Part shown: one piece after another, positions 43,172-51,567 of the stretch | Layout: every line of letters starts with the position of its first letter | Numbering within the stretch: position 1 is the first letter of the stretch | Source: an uncultured Acidimicrobiales bacterium | GTDB lineage: Bacteria; Actinomycetota; Acidimicrobiia; Acidimicrobiales; SZUA-35 | Assembly (NCBI GenBank): GCA_937925335.1 | Contig: CALEWY010000061.1 | Location: 1-62,941 of the forward strand | Reading direction: 5' to 3' | Length of the DNA stretch: 62,941 nt | The notes under the pieces: model-generated | Told to the model about the DNA's origin: nothing | Databases searched by the model: none | Seen by the model: only the letters and a program-made list of their open reading frames with translations | Position numbers and translations under genes: made by a program

Positions 43172-44878
43172 GTGGAACGGCCGATCGATCTGACGCGAGA
43201 TGATCTCGTGGCCGTTGCGATCGCTCCGGGGGTTGGGCTCGGGCTGGCACGGGGTGACGATCGTTGGGCGATCGCCACCAGTGATCCACTCGCCAAGCTG
43301 GCTGAACTCGCGGCATCGAGCGCACCTCGTTGGGTGTGGTGGGGTCGAGACACGACGTCGCTCATCGCCGCAGCGGGTATTGCGATCGATCGATGTTGGG
43401 ATATCCCCGTCGTCCATCGTCTTCTGCACGGCGGTTGGCGGGCACCGATCGCTGAGATCTGGGCGATCCTTCATGGGCTGCCGCTCGACACGCTGCCCAA
43501 GATGGGTCAACTCGGCTTGCTCGATGCACCGGCGGACGAAGGTGACCGAGCCAACGCGACCATGCCTGACGGCCACCTTCGGCCCGAATGGCTCGATGGC
43601 GGGTTCAGCCAATCACCCGAACGGCTGGCCGAGTGGGCGTCGCTCGCACTCATCGCCGCCGGACGTCAAGAAGAACTGATCGACGATCACGCCGACCCCG
43701 CTCGGTGCCGTTCGACCGCACGGTCGGAATCCGCCGCCGAGCTGCTCTGCGCCGAGATGTCGACCACCGGCCTACCCATCGACGAACCGGCGGCTCTCAC
43801 GCTCATCGCCGAGTCGGCCGGCCCCCGTCCAACGTCGTGGGCTCACGAAGATGAGATTCGAGCGGACCGGGATGAGGTCGTCTTTGCCCAACTCGAGCCA
43901 CGCCGAGAGGTAAACCTACGCAACCCGGGCGATGTGAAACGCATGCTCGAACGCCAAGGTTTCGATCTTCCCGATACGAGGGCGTGGCGACTCGAGAAGT
44001 TGCGTGACACCGAACCGCTGATCGACGCTCTACTCACCTGGCGCAAGGCCGAGCGGATCGCCACGACGTACGGCTACACGTGGATGGACGAACACGTGAG
44101 CGGCGGTCGACTGCGAGGTTCGTGGTCGAGCTCCGATGGTGCGGCGGGGCGGATGACGGCGTCGGCTGGGCTGCACAATCTTCCGTCGGTGATGCGCCCG
44201 GTCGTGGCGGCTGAGCCCGGCCATCTCTTCGTCCGAGCCGACCTCGGCCAGATCGAACCGCGGGTGCTCGCCGCCGTGTCTGGCGATCGAGCCCTGATCG
44301 AAGCGACACGGGGTGACGACCTCTACTCCCCCATCGCCGAGCGGCTGAGCATCACTCGTGACCTCGCCAAACTCGCCGTACTCGGAGCGATGTATGGCGC
44401 AACCACGGGTGAATCGGCCGGCGCACTGGCCGGGTTGCAGAAGAACTATCCGGTGGCGATGGCGCTGCTCGAGAACGCGGCGGAGTCCGGCCGACGGTCC
44501 GAAGACATCTTCACCAGCGGTGGTCGGCGAGTGCGGATGTCGTCTGATCAAGGCCAAGACGGCAACCTCGACCGGGCCGTGTCGGTGGCCGCTGCTCGCG
44601 GTCGTTACGCCCGCAACGCTCTAATTCAGGGAGCGGCTGCGGAGTACTTCAAAGTGTGGGCGATCACCGTGCGGCGCCGTGGCCGAGCGCTCGGCGCGCA
44701 GGTCGTGCTGTGTCTGCACGACGAGTTACTCGTGCACGTTCCCGAGGATCGCGCCGAAGAGGCATCAGCGATGGTGACCAACGCTGTCGACGAAGCGGCG
44801 CACTATTGGACGCCGCAGCCCGACGTTCGATTCGTGACCGACACGCAAGTCATCAAGCGCTGGTCTGAAGCGAAGTAG
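43172..44878 (+). CDS. Family-A DNA polymerase with degenerate exonuclease-like N-terminus
   Basis: 568 residues from GTG 43172. The C-terminal polymerase domain has motif A RADLGQIEPRVLA near residue 353, motif B with LAKLAVLGAMYGATTG near residue 403 and motif C CLHDELLVHVPE near residue 515. Motif A has DLGQIEPR where E. coli Pol I has DYSQIELR. The N-terminal 180 residues resemble a 3'-5' exonuclease-like fold without obvious DED carboxylates. It is much shorter than PolA (about 900) and is the actinobacterial accessory type. A role in repair is likely. Confidence 0.82.
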   Translation: MERPIDLTRDDLVAVAIAPGVGLGLARGDDRWAIATSDPLAKLAELAASSAPRWVWWGRDTTSLIAAAGIAIDRCWDIPVVHRLLHGGWRAPIAEIWAILHGLPLDTLPKMGQLGLLDAPADEGDRANATMPDGHLRPEWLDGGFSQSPERLAEWASLALIAAGRQEELIDDHADPARCRSTARSESAAELLCAEMSTTGLPIDEPAALTLIAESAGPRPTSWAHEDEIRADRDEVVFAQLEPRREVNLRNPGDVKRMLERQGFDLPDTRAWRLEKLRDTEPLIDALLTWRKAERIATTYGYTWMDEHVSGGRLRGSWSSSDGAAGRMTASAGLHNLPSVMRPVVAAEPGHLFVRADLGQIEPRVLAAVSGDRALIEATRGDDLYSPIAERLSITRDLAKLAVLGAMYGATTGESAGALAGLQKNYPVAMALLENAAESGRRSEDIFTSGGRRVRMSSDQGQDGNLDRAVSVAAARGRYARNALIQGAAAEYFKVWAITVRRRGRALGAQVVLCLHDELLVHVPEDRAEEASAMVTNAVDEAAHYWTPQPDVRFVTDTQVIKRWSEAK

Positions 44879-44891
44879 TTTCGCTACTTCG
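44871..44891. terminator. Bidirectional hairpin between polymerase and lipoprotein genes
   Basis: CGAAGTAG-TTTCG-CTACTTCG is a perfect 8-bp stem that includes the polymerase stop codon and lies between two convergent stop codons (44878 and 44901). No long T-run follows, so termination efficiency is uncertain. Confidence 0.55.
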
Positions 44892-44900
44892 GCTCATCTC

Positions 44901-45494
44901 CTACTTCGGCAAACGGATTCGGGCGGTTGCTGTGTTGTTGTCCGGGTTGCCGTCGGCGACATCCATACCGAGACGAGCGATGCCGTCATCGCTGGCGAAG
45001 ACTTGGATGTCGGCGAACTCTGAGCCACGTGTGGGCTTCCACTGCATGCGGACGGTGAAGCTGCCGTTGCGGTCCATCGCCTGGATCACGTCGACACACT
45101 CACGGTCGCCGCTCCCCATCCAGCACGCGCCCTCCTCGACGATTTCGACATCCTCGGGCAACGTGAACGAGAGATCGACACCTTGGGCTGAGAAGGTTTG
45201 AACCGAGACTCGAACCTCGACATCGAACTTGTCGCCGGGCTTCACCTCGTCGGGAACGATGAGGGAAACGGACAGATCTCGGCGAGCCATGGCGAGTCGT
45301 TCTTGCCCGAGATCGCTGCGCGGGTCGATATCGACACCCGCTGTTGCTTCAGCACTCTGACGCTCGATGATGGGTTCGAGAGGCATTGCCACTTCGCCGG
45401 AACCGCATGCCGTTGCCAGAAGTGAGGCAGCCGCCACGAGGGTTGCGGCTCGCCCGAACCTGTTCTGTTGCCGCTTGGAAACCACGTCGATCAT
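44901..45494 (-). CDS. Lipoprotein with DUF11-like beta-sandwich
   Basis: 197 residues from ATG 45494. Lipobox LLATAC near residue 29. The C-terminal 110 residues read VSLIVPDEVKPGDKFDVEVRV, then VDLSFTLPEDVEIVEEGACW and ADGNPDNNTATARIRL, the pattern of DUF11-type surface domains. It is anchored outside the membrane. Frame upstream of ATG 45494 is open but lacks a signal sequence and is excluded. Confidence 0.78.
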   Translation of the reverse strand: MIDVVSKRQQNRFGRAATLVAAASLLATACGSGEVAMPLEPIIERQSAEATAGVDIDPRSDLGQERLAMARRDLSVSLIVPDEVKPGDKFDVEVRVSVQTFSAQGVDLSFTLPEDVEIVEEGACWMGSGDRECVDVIQAMDRNGSFTVRMQWKPTRGSEFADIQVFASDDGIARLGMDVADGNPDNNTATARIRLPK

Positions 45495-45811
45495 CGCTCG
45501 CCGCACGCTCCAGGCCACGCGTTTCGCACCTGGCGTACAGCTGACTATCGGCCAAAGGCGGTCGATCCTGAAGTTCCGCGGAATCAAGCGAATGTGACCG
45601 CCGTCGCACCGTCTGCAATGGGTAGAACCGCCCATCGAAACGTGGCCACACGGACTCAAGTAATTCGGGCAGATCTCCGACGTTGAAAGGGACAAGCGAA
45701 TGAGCAATGATCCGCCCGGCTGTATTTGGTCGCCTGGCTTGGCGGGGAGCTAGTGGCGAAACCGGCGTACGACTTGGTCATCAACCCCCAGCCAATTCAC
45801 CCGGAATCCCC
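45495..45811. other. 317-bp divergent intergenic region
   Basis: The gap lies between a lipoprotein start (45494, minus) and the subtilase start (45812, plus). It contains a possible 17-codon leader frame at 45700-45753 (ATGAGCAATGAT..., TAG) after GAAAGGG, but nothing else supports it. No repeat or terminator is seen. It should hold both promoters. Confidence 0.35.
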
Positions 45812-47494
45812 ATGAACGCACGAACGACCAACTCAGCAACCACCAAGCTGCGCCTCAGCGTCGCCTTTGCCGCAGCTGGAGCGATGATCGCATCAGCGAC
45901 GTCGGTCATCGGCGCACCACCGGCAGAGCTGACGGCGGAAGCGGTTGGCATTCTTGAGACGTCATGGGCGGACGCCAGCTGGGGCGAGCCCGATCCCTCC
46001 TTCGAACTCGGCGAGGGCGATGGCTCCGGAGCAGGCTTCGGCGCACCGAGCGACCCAATCGTCGCTCCCCCCACCGGCTTCGGCACCGCGGAAAGCAACG
46101 ATCCGAGCGGCTTTGGTCAAGGTTCGAGCACCTACTACCCCACCGACGACTACTTCCCGACCGACGACTACTACCCAACCGGCGGTTGGACGCCAGATCC
46201 GAAACCTGTCGAGAACTGGGCACCGTTCGTCCCTGCTCCCAAAGTCATCACACTCTCCGCTCTTCGCAACGATCTCTTCCCCTACACGTCGAGCGTCAAC
46301 GCTGGCCAGGGTGTTGACGTCGCACTCATCGACACCGGCATCGCCCCGGTCAGCGGCCTCAACGGCCCGGACAAGGTGCTGCACGGTCCCGATCTCTCCG
46401 CTGAAGGCACCTTCCAGCAGACCGCCTATCTCGATACCTACGGCCACGGCACCCACATGGCCGGCATCATCGGCGGCGACCGTCCTGGCCACGAAGGTGT
46501 TGCCCCCGGCTCACGAATCATCAGCCTGAAGGTCGCCGGTCAAGATGGCGCAACGACGGTCCCCCAGGTTGTCGCCGCCATCGACTGGGTCATCGACCAC
46601 CGCCGCAGCGACGGTCTCAACATCCGAGTTCTCAACCTTTCGCTCGGTCAGTCCGGCATCACCACACACGTCGGTGATCCCCTCTCCGCAGCCGTCGAGC
46701 GTGCGTGGCAGGCCGGCATCGTGGTCGTCGTCGCCACCGGCAACGATGGCGAAGAAGAGCGCACCGTCGACTCCCCAGCGATCGACCCCTACGTCGTCGC
46801 CGTCGGCGCAGTCGACTCACGGGTGAGCCCGTTCATGTTCACCGACCGCACCGTGCCCGAGTGGTCACAAGGCGGCTTCGACCGCACGCCAGACCTGGTC
46901 GCCCCCGGCACCTCGATCGCTTCCTACCGAGTTCCTGGCTCGGCGATCGACGAGGCCGCACCGGGCGGTCGCTACGGCGACGGTCTCTTCCTCGGCTCCG
47001 GCACCTCACAGGCCGCAGCGGTCACCTCTGGTGTCGCCGCCGTCCTCATCGCCAACAACCCCTCTCTCACCCCCGATCAAGTCAAGGCAACCATCGAAAC
47101 CGGCAGCTGGGAACTCCCGCTGATCGGTGACGATCGCCAGGGTGACGGCCACATCGATGGCAGCTCCGCCTTCGGCGCTCCTGTCACCTGGCAGCCCGCT
47201 CAGTCCTTCCCGAGCGCATCAGGCCCCGGAACCGGCATCATCGCACCGACCGGCTCCACCTGGTCCGGCGGCACCTGGAGCGGCTCCACCTGGAGTGGCT
47301 CGACGTGGTCTGGCTCCACCTGGAGCGGCGGCACGTGGTCCGGCTCAACCTGGAGCGGATCCACCTGGTCCGGCAGCACGTGGTCTGGCTCGACATGGTC
47401 GGGTGGCACATGGTCCGGCTCAACCTGGAGCGGCGGCACCTGGTCCGGCAGCACGTGGAGCGGCGGCACCTGGTCCGGCAACGGCTGGGACTGA
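45812..47494 (+). CDS. Secreted S8 (subtilisin-like) protease with C-terminal TWSG repeats
   Basis: 560 residues from ATG 45812. Signal peptide: LRLSVAFAAAGAMIASATSVIG. A Gly/Asp/Tyr-rich linker follows (residues 45-135). The catalytic residues are Asp174 (ALIDTGIAP), His212 (YGHGTHMAG) and Ser399 (SGTSQAAAV), with Asn in ATGNDGEE. The C-terminus is 15 tandem TWSG(S/G) units ending NGWD, with regularly spaced Trp. It is an exported protease whose Trp repeat may bind wall or glycan. It differs from the intracellular subtilase at 26252-27691. Confidence 0.88.
   Translation: MNARTTNSATTKLRLSVAFAAAGAMIASATSVIGAPPAELTAEAVGILETSWADASWGEPDPSFELGEGDGSGAGFGAPSDPIVAPPTGFGTAESNDPSGFGQGSSTYYPTDDYFPTDDYYPTGGWTPDPKPVENWAPFVPAPKVITLSALRNDLFPYTSSVNAGQGVDVALIDTGIAPVSGLNGPDKVLHGPDLSAEGTFQQTAYLDTYGHGTHMAGIIGGDRPGHEGVAPGSRIISLKVAGQDGATTVPQVVAAIDWVIDHRRSDGLNIRVLNLSLGQSGITTHVGDPLSAAVERAWQAGIVVVVATGNDGEEERTVDSPAIDPYVVAVGAVDSRVSPFMFTDRTVPEWSQGGFDRTPDLVAPGTSIASYRVPGSAIDEAAPGGRYGDGLFLGSGTSQAAAVTSGVAAVLIANNPSLTPDQVKATIETGSWELPLIGDDRQGDGHIDGSSAFGAPVTWQPAQSFPSASGPGTGIIAPTGSTWSGGTWSGSTWSGSTWSGSTWSGGTWSGSTWSGSTWSGSTWSGSTWSGGTWSGSTWSGGTWSGSTWSGGTWSGNGWD
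47255..47479 (+). repeat. 15 tandem 15-bp units encoding (S/G)TWSG
   Basis: 225 bp of direct repeat with unit (TCC/GGC)ACCTGGTCCGGC and synonymous variants. Ten units begin with Ser and five with Gly. This is a likely hotspot for unit-number change. Confidence 0.9.
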
Positions 47495-47593
47495 TTCCTC
47501 GCACCGGGTCATCGCAGTGGGCCCTCGAACTGGGCCGAACCCTGTGAAACCACCGGCGCTTGACTCAACAGGCCAGATGCCGATGTGTTCCTA

Positions 47594-50164
47594 ATGGAAG
47601 GTTCCCGACTCCGGAGGCCCGCCCGCTGGGCGCTGCCTTCGCCGATCACCGGCGCATGGTGGCTCTTGGCCGCCATCGCGGCGATCGGAGCGACGATCTG
47701 GTTCTTTGCTGTCCGGGATCTTGAACCGCTCGGTGATGGCCTCCGAGTCCACTGGGCGCTCCTCGGCGCCGGAATCTTCGCCACCGAGTGGCTGGTCATC
47801 CACCTCCACTTCCGCAGTGAATCGGGCACGTTCTCGCTGACCGAACTACCCCTCGTCCTCGGCCTGCTCTTCGGTGATCCGGGCCCGGCGGTGGTGGCGA
47901 TGGTGGCCGGCGCTGTCCTCAGCCTCGGGCTGGTTCGAAAACAGCCGCCGCTGAAACTGGCGTTCAACAGCGCCAATCTGTTGCTGCACTTCGCACTGGC
48001 GTTCTCCATCTTCCCAGTGTTCCTCGGAAGCCACGATCCGCTCTCTCCCGCCGGCTGGGCCGCCGTTGCCAGCACCACTCTGCTCACCGGCTTTATCAAC
48101 TTCGCCATGATCGTGCTGGTCATCGCGATCACCGAGCGTCGCTTCGATGCTCGCAAGAGCGCCACCGCTGTGCTGTTTGCTTTGGCGGTCGCTGGGGCCA
48201 ACACCGCACAAGCGCTCGTCGCGGCGCTCACGATCGTGACCGAACCGTGGTCGGCCGTGCTCCTCGTCGCGTCAACGGGCGTCCTGTTCGTTTCGTATCG
48301 GGCGTATGTGTCCGAACGAGAACAGCGCGAACACGTCGAGTTCCTCTATGCGACTACCCGTTCCCTGCGAGAGGGCGGGCAGAGCGGGTCCGCGATCGCT
48401 GAGTTCTTGGCAGGCACCGCCACGATGTTCCGAGCCGAAACCGTCATCCTTCACCTCTTCCCGACGCCTGACTCAGGCGTCAAGCCAGTGGCGTTCACCC
48501 ATCGCCAGAGCGCCGAGTCCGACGAGGTATTCGCAGCCAAGGTGGTCGATGAAGCCGACCAAGAGGCCGCACAAGCGGTCGCCGCTGCAACCAACCCTCC
48601 CGTACTCGTCGAGCCGGTCGATCGACTCGGTGGGTTCTTGCAGTCTGGCGACGCGGCGTCGACGTGGGTTGATGCGCAGGGAATGAGCGACGCCATCGTC
48701 GGGGCGCTTCCCGCCGAAGATCGAATCGTTGGCCTCTTGATGATCGGCGAACGCCTCGGCAACGTCGCCGCGTTCACCGAATCCGACCTTCGCCTGTTCA
48801 CCACGCTGACCGAACATGCCGCCCTGTCGCTCGAGAACGATCAGCTCGGCCAGGCTCTCGTCCAGCTCCGAGAAATGGGACACCAGCTCGAGCGCCAGGC
48901 CAACCACGACGAGCTCACCGGGCTCGCCAACCGTGCCGTCTTCACGAGCCGCCTCGAAGACATGTACGACGATGACACGTCCGAAGATGGGTGCGTTCTC
49001 TACGTCGATCTCGATGACTTCAAGCCAGTCAACGACACCTTTGGCCATGTCACCGGCGACGAACTTCTCGTCGAGGTTGCCTCCCGAATCTCCAAGGTCG
49101 TGCGCGATGACGACGTTCCTGCCCGGCTCGGCGGCGACGAGTTCGCCGTCGTGTTGCCAAAGGCCGCCGGCGCAGAGTCCCTCGCTCGCCGACTCATCGC
49201 GACACTCAACGAGCCGTTCATCATCGACTCGAACGAGATCCGCATCGGAGCGAGCATTGGCGTCGCCCATCGATCGCGGGCAACGTCGGCGGCCGAGCTG
49301 GTGCAGCAAGCGGACACGGCGCTCTATGCCGCCAAGGAGATCGGCAAGGGTGTCGTCATGACGTTCGGCGATGACCTCCGAGCCAGCACCGTTCGACAAC
49401 AGATCCTCAACTCCGACCTCCGGCGAGCGATCGCGGAGGAAGAGTTCGAGGTCCACTACCAGCCCATCATCGACCTTCAGGACCTCTCGATCATCGGGGC
49501 CGAGGCGCTCGTCCGCTGGCGTTTGCCCTCGGGACAAATCGTGTCCCCCGCCGACTTCATCGACGAAGCCGAACAATCGGGCCTCATCACATCGGTCGAC
49601 CGGCTCGTGCGAATCCAGGTGCTCGAGCGCCTCGGTGTCATGCGAGAGATCGACCCCGAGTTCTTCATCTCGGCAAACCTCTCGGCCCGACACCTTCGTC
49701 GCCCCAAGCTGGTCGACGAGATCGCGGCGGATCTCGAGACCGCCAACGCTCCGGCCGACGGGCTCATCATCGAACTCACCGAGTCGGCGCTTGCCGTCGA
49801 CACCGAGGCAGCGGCCGCTCAACTCGACGAGATCCGCCAGCTCGGCGTGCGGATCGCGCTCGACGATTTCGGCACCGGCTACTCATCGCTGAGCTACCTG
49901 CGCTCTCTCCCCGTCGACCTCATCAAGATCGCCCGACCCTTTATCGAAGACATGAGCGCCGGCGACCCGACCGTGGTGTCGGCCATCGTTGGCCTGAGCC
50001 AAAAGCTCGGCTTCATGACCGTTGCGGAAGGCATCGACAACGAACCCGCCGTCGGCATGCTGCGCGAGATGGGCTGCGACCTCGGCCAGGGCTATCACTT
50101 CGCCCACCCCATGCCAGCCGACGAACTCGAAGCCTTCGTGAGCGAGCGGCTCCCGACTCGATAA
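47594..50164 (+). CDS. Membrane-bound GGDEF-EAL c-di-GMP signalling protein
   Basis: 856 residues from ATG 47594; GTG 47585 adds three. About seven N-terminal membrane segments (residues 20-240), a GAF-like domain (about 260-410), GGDEF with RLGGDEFAVVL near residue 512, and EAL with IGAEALVRWRL near 635, NLSARHL, ELTESAL and DDFGTGYSS. Both active-site motifs look intact, so it could make and break c-di-GMP. The membrane part resembles MASE-type sensors. A 48-bp palindromic repeat follows the stop. Confidence 0.9.
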   Translation: MEGSRLRRPARWALPSPITGAWWLLAAIAAIGATIWFFAVRDLEPLGDGLRVHWALLGAGIFATEWLVIHLHFRSESGTFSLTELPLVLGLLFGDPGPAVVAMVAGAVLSLGLVRKQPPLKLAFNSANLLLHFALAFSIFPVFLGSHDPLSPAGWAAVASTTLLTGFINFAMIVLVIAITERRFDARKSATAVLFALAVAGANTAQALVAALTIVTEPWSAVLLVASTGVLFVSYRAYVSEREQREHVEFLYATTRSLREGGQSGSAIAEFLAGTATMFRAETVILHLFPTPDSGVKPVAFTHRQSAESDEVFAAKVVDEADQEAAQAVAAATNPPVLVEPVDRLGGFLQSGDAASTWVDAQGMSDAIVGALPAEDRIVGLLMIGERLGNVAAFTESDLRLFTTLTEHAALSLENDQLGQALVQLREMGHQLERQANHDELTGLANRAVFTSRLEDMYDDDTSEDGCVLYVDLDDFKPVNDTFGHVTGDELLVEVASRISKVVRDDDVPARLGGDEFAVVLPKAAGAESLARRLIATLNEPFIIDSNEIRIGASIGVAHRSRATSAAELVQQADTALYAAKEIGKGVVMTFGDDLRASTVRQQILNSDLRRAIAEEEFEVHYQPIIDLQDLSIIGAEALVRWRLPSGQIVSPADFIDEAEQSGLITSVDRLVRIQVLERLGVMREIDPEFFISANLSARHLRRPKLVDEIAADLETANAPADGLIIELTESALAVDTEAAAAQLDEIRQLGVRIALDDFGTGYSSLSYLRSLPVDLIKIARPFIEDMSAGDPTVVSAIVGLSQKLGFMTVAEGIDNEPAVGMLREMGCDLGQGYHFAHPMPADELEAFVSERLPTR

Positions 50165-50176
50165 CCATTTTCGTCC

Positions 50177-50224
50177 AACTTGCGTCGGTCGCGTGCGCCC
50201 TGGAGCACCGCAGCGACGCAAGTT
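50177..50224 (+). repeat. 48-bp palindromic repeat, copy 1
   Basis: AACTTGCGTCG at 50177-50187 and its exact reverse complement at 50214-50224 form an 11-bp stem. The core contains GTGCGCCCTGGAGCAC. It lies 12 bp after the GGDEF-EAL stop and 46 bp before a convergent stop, so it may also terminate transcription. Confidence 0.75.
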
Positions 50225-50270
50225 CGCTGAGCGGGCGCGTTCGAGCGATCAACAACGACGTCAAACCGAA

Positions 50271-51521
50271 CTAGAACGGATCCTGTTCTTCATTCAGGGC
50301 GAAGCGACCGAGACGGAGATTGACCCGGTCTTGATGAGCGTTGATGTGGAGCGGCATCGCTTGGAAATCGCGGAACTGGCGATCGAAGATCGAACCCTCA
50401 CGGAGTCCGTTGCCTCCAAGTGTTCGACGGATCAGGCCCATCGCTTCGGTGAGCTGAGCGAGTGCTCCGCTCGAGAGCGCCATCTGCCGGAGGTAGTCGG
50501 CCTCGGTTGGCGCCACGCCGGCTTCGATGCGCTCGTCGACTTGGCGACACGCCGTTTCAGCGGCCGCTGCAGCTGAAGCGACGAGTGTCATCGCTTCGCC
50601 GATGTTCAGCTGGACGGTTGGGTGCGTCACCATCTTCTTGCCGAGGATCGCTCGTCGTCCATCGAGGCTTTCGATCGCATGGCGCAGCGCTGATCCGACC
50701 AGGCCAACACCCATCCATGCGAGCCACACGTCGGACAAGCCGACCCAGTCTTCTCGATAGCGCTGGGAGATGACCGGAGCGTGGCGCAACGTCTCCGCTC
50801 GGTTCGCTCCGAACCACGGCACGCAACGGTCGAGGGGCACGACGAGGTCGGTGTAGTGGATGTCGTCGGTGGCTGACGCTCGAACCGCGCTGCCATCCCA
50901 CGTTGGATCGATCTTCACCGATTCGCTCTCGGCGCTGGGTCCGGAGATACGAGCGACCGTGAAGCGAAGATCGAGCGGTTCGACGCGGTTGCCCTCGCCA
51001 TCCACCACGACAAACGCAATGCCGGCCCAGTGGGCATACCGACCGCCGGTGCCAAAGGCGCCCTTGCCATTGAGGCGAACGTGGTCGCCTTCCGCCCCCT
51101 GCTCGATGACGCCTTGCACGCCGGACGACGCGCCGGCTGGGAAACACACCGTCTCGCCGGACGACACGATGCCGCTGAGGAAATCGGTGTAGTCCGGGCC
51201 CAAACAACCGGCGAACAGGTGGAAGACAGCAAGGTGGTTCCACATCACCCATGCCGTGCTGGTGCACGACGAGGCGACGGCTTCGAGCTCTCGCCCGATC
51301 TGGAGGATCGAGCCCTCCGCTCCCCCAATCTCCGTCGACGCTGCCAGTTTCGTGAAGTCGCTGGCTTTGATCGCAGCCATGAGTTCGGGATTGATCGTTC
51401 GGCTGCGATCGGCCTCGGTCGCCTGATCACGCATCGCGTCGAGCAGCGGCGCCACGGCGAGCCGCTCGGCTGGTGTGATCAATTCAGAAACCGGATCGCT
51501 GGATTCCCCCGAATGCACCAT
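50271..51521 (-). CDS. Acyl-CoA-dehydrogenase-like flavoprotein (possible class D monooxygenase)
   Basis: 416 residues. The helical N-terminus, ASSCTSTAWVMWNHLAVFH near residue 85, a central beta domain (GKGAFGTGGRYAHWAGIAF) and the C-terminal LGGNGLREGSIFDRQFRDFQA match acyl-CoA-dehydrogenase type-2 proteins. The final RDFQA-x4-HINAHQD resembles the HsaA/DszC flavin monooxygenase group more than true dehydrogenases. The catalytic Glu was not located. It follows the phosphonate-type ABC permease gene at 46 bp and may share its mRNA. Confidence 0.75.
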   Translation of the reverse strand: MVHSGESSDPVSELITPAERLAVAPLLDAMRDQATEADRSRTINPELMAAIKASDFTKLAASTEIGGAEGSILQIGRELEAVASSCTSTAWVMWNHLAVFHLFAGCLGPDYTDFLSGIVSSGETVCFPAGASSGVQGVIEQGAEGDHVRLNGKGAFGTGGRYAHWAGIAFVVVDGEGNRVEPLDLRFTVARISGPSAESESVKIDPTWDGSAVRASATDDIHYTDLVVPLDRCVPWFGANRAETLRHAPVISQRYREDWVGLSDVWLAWMGVGLVGSALRHAIESLDGRRAILGKKMVTHPTVQLNIGEAMTLVASAAAAAETACRQVDERIEAGVAPTEADYLRQMALSSGALAQLTEAMGLIRRTLGGNGLREGSIFDRQFRDFQAMPLHINAHQDRVNLRLGRFALNEEQDPF

Positions 51522-51567
51522 GGGTCGAAGCTAGTGCAGCAACGTCGGGGCGTCCTCAGCGCGTCTC

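Noticed and set aside
47200-47504. Minus-strand frames rich in PDQVEP-like repeats
   Set aside because: They are reverse readings of the TWSG repeat of the subtilase.
48473-49822. 449-residue minus-strand frame opposite the GGDEF-EAL gene
   Set aside because: The plus strand carries intact GGDEF and EAL motifs over the same bases.
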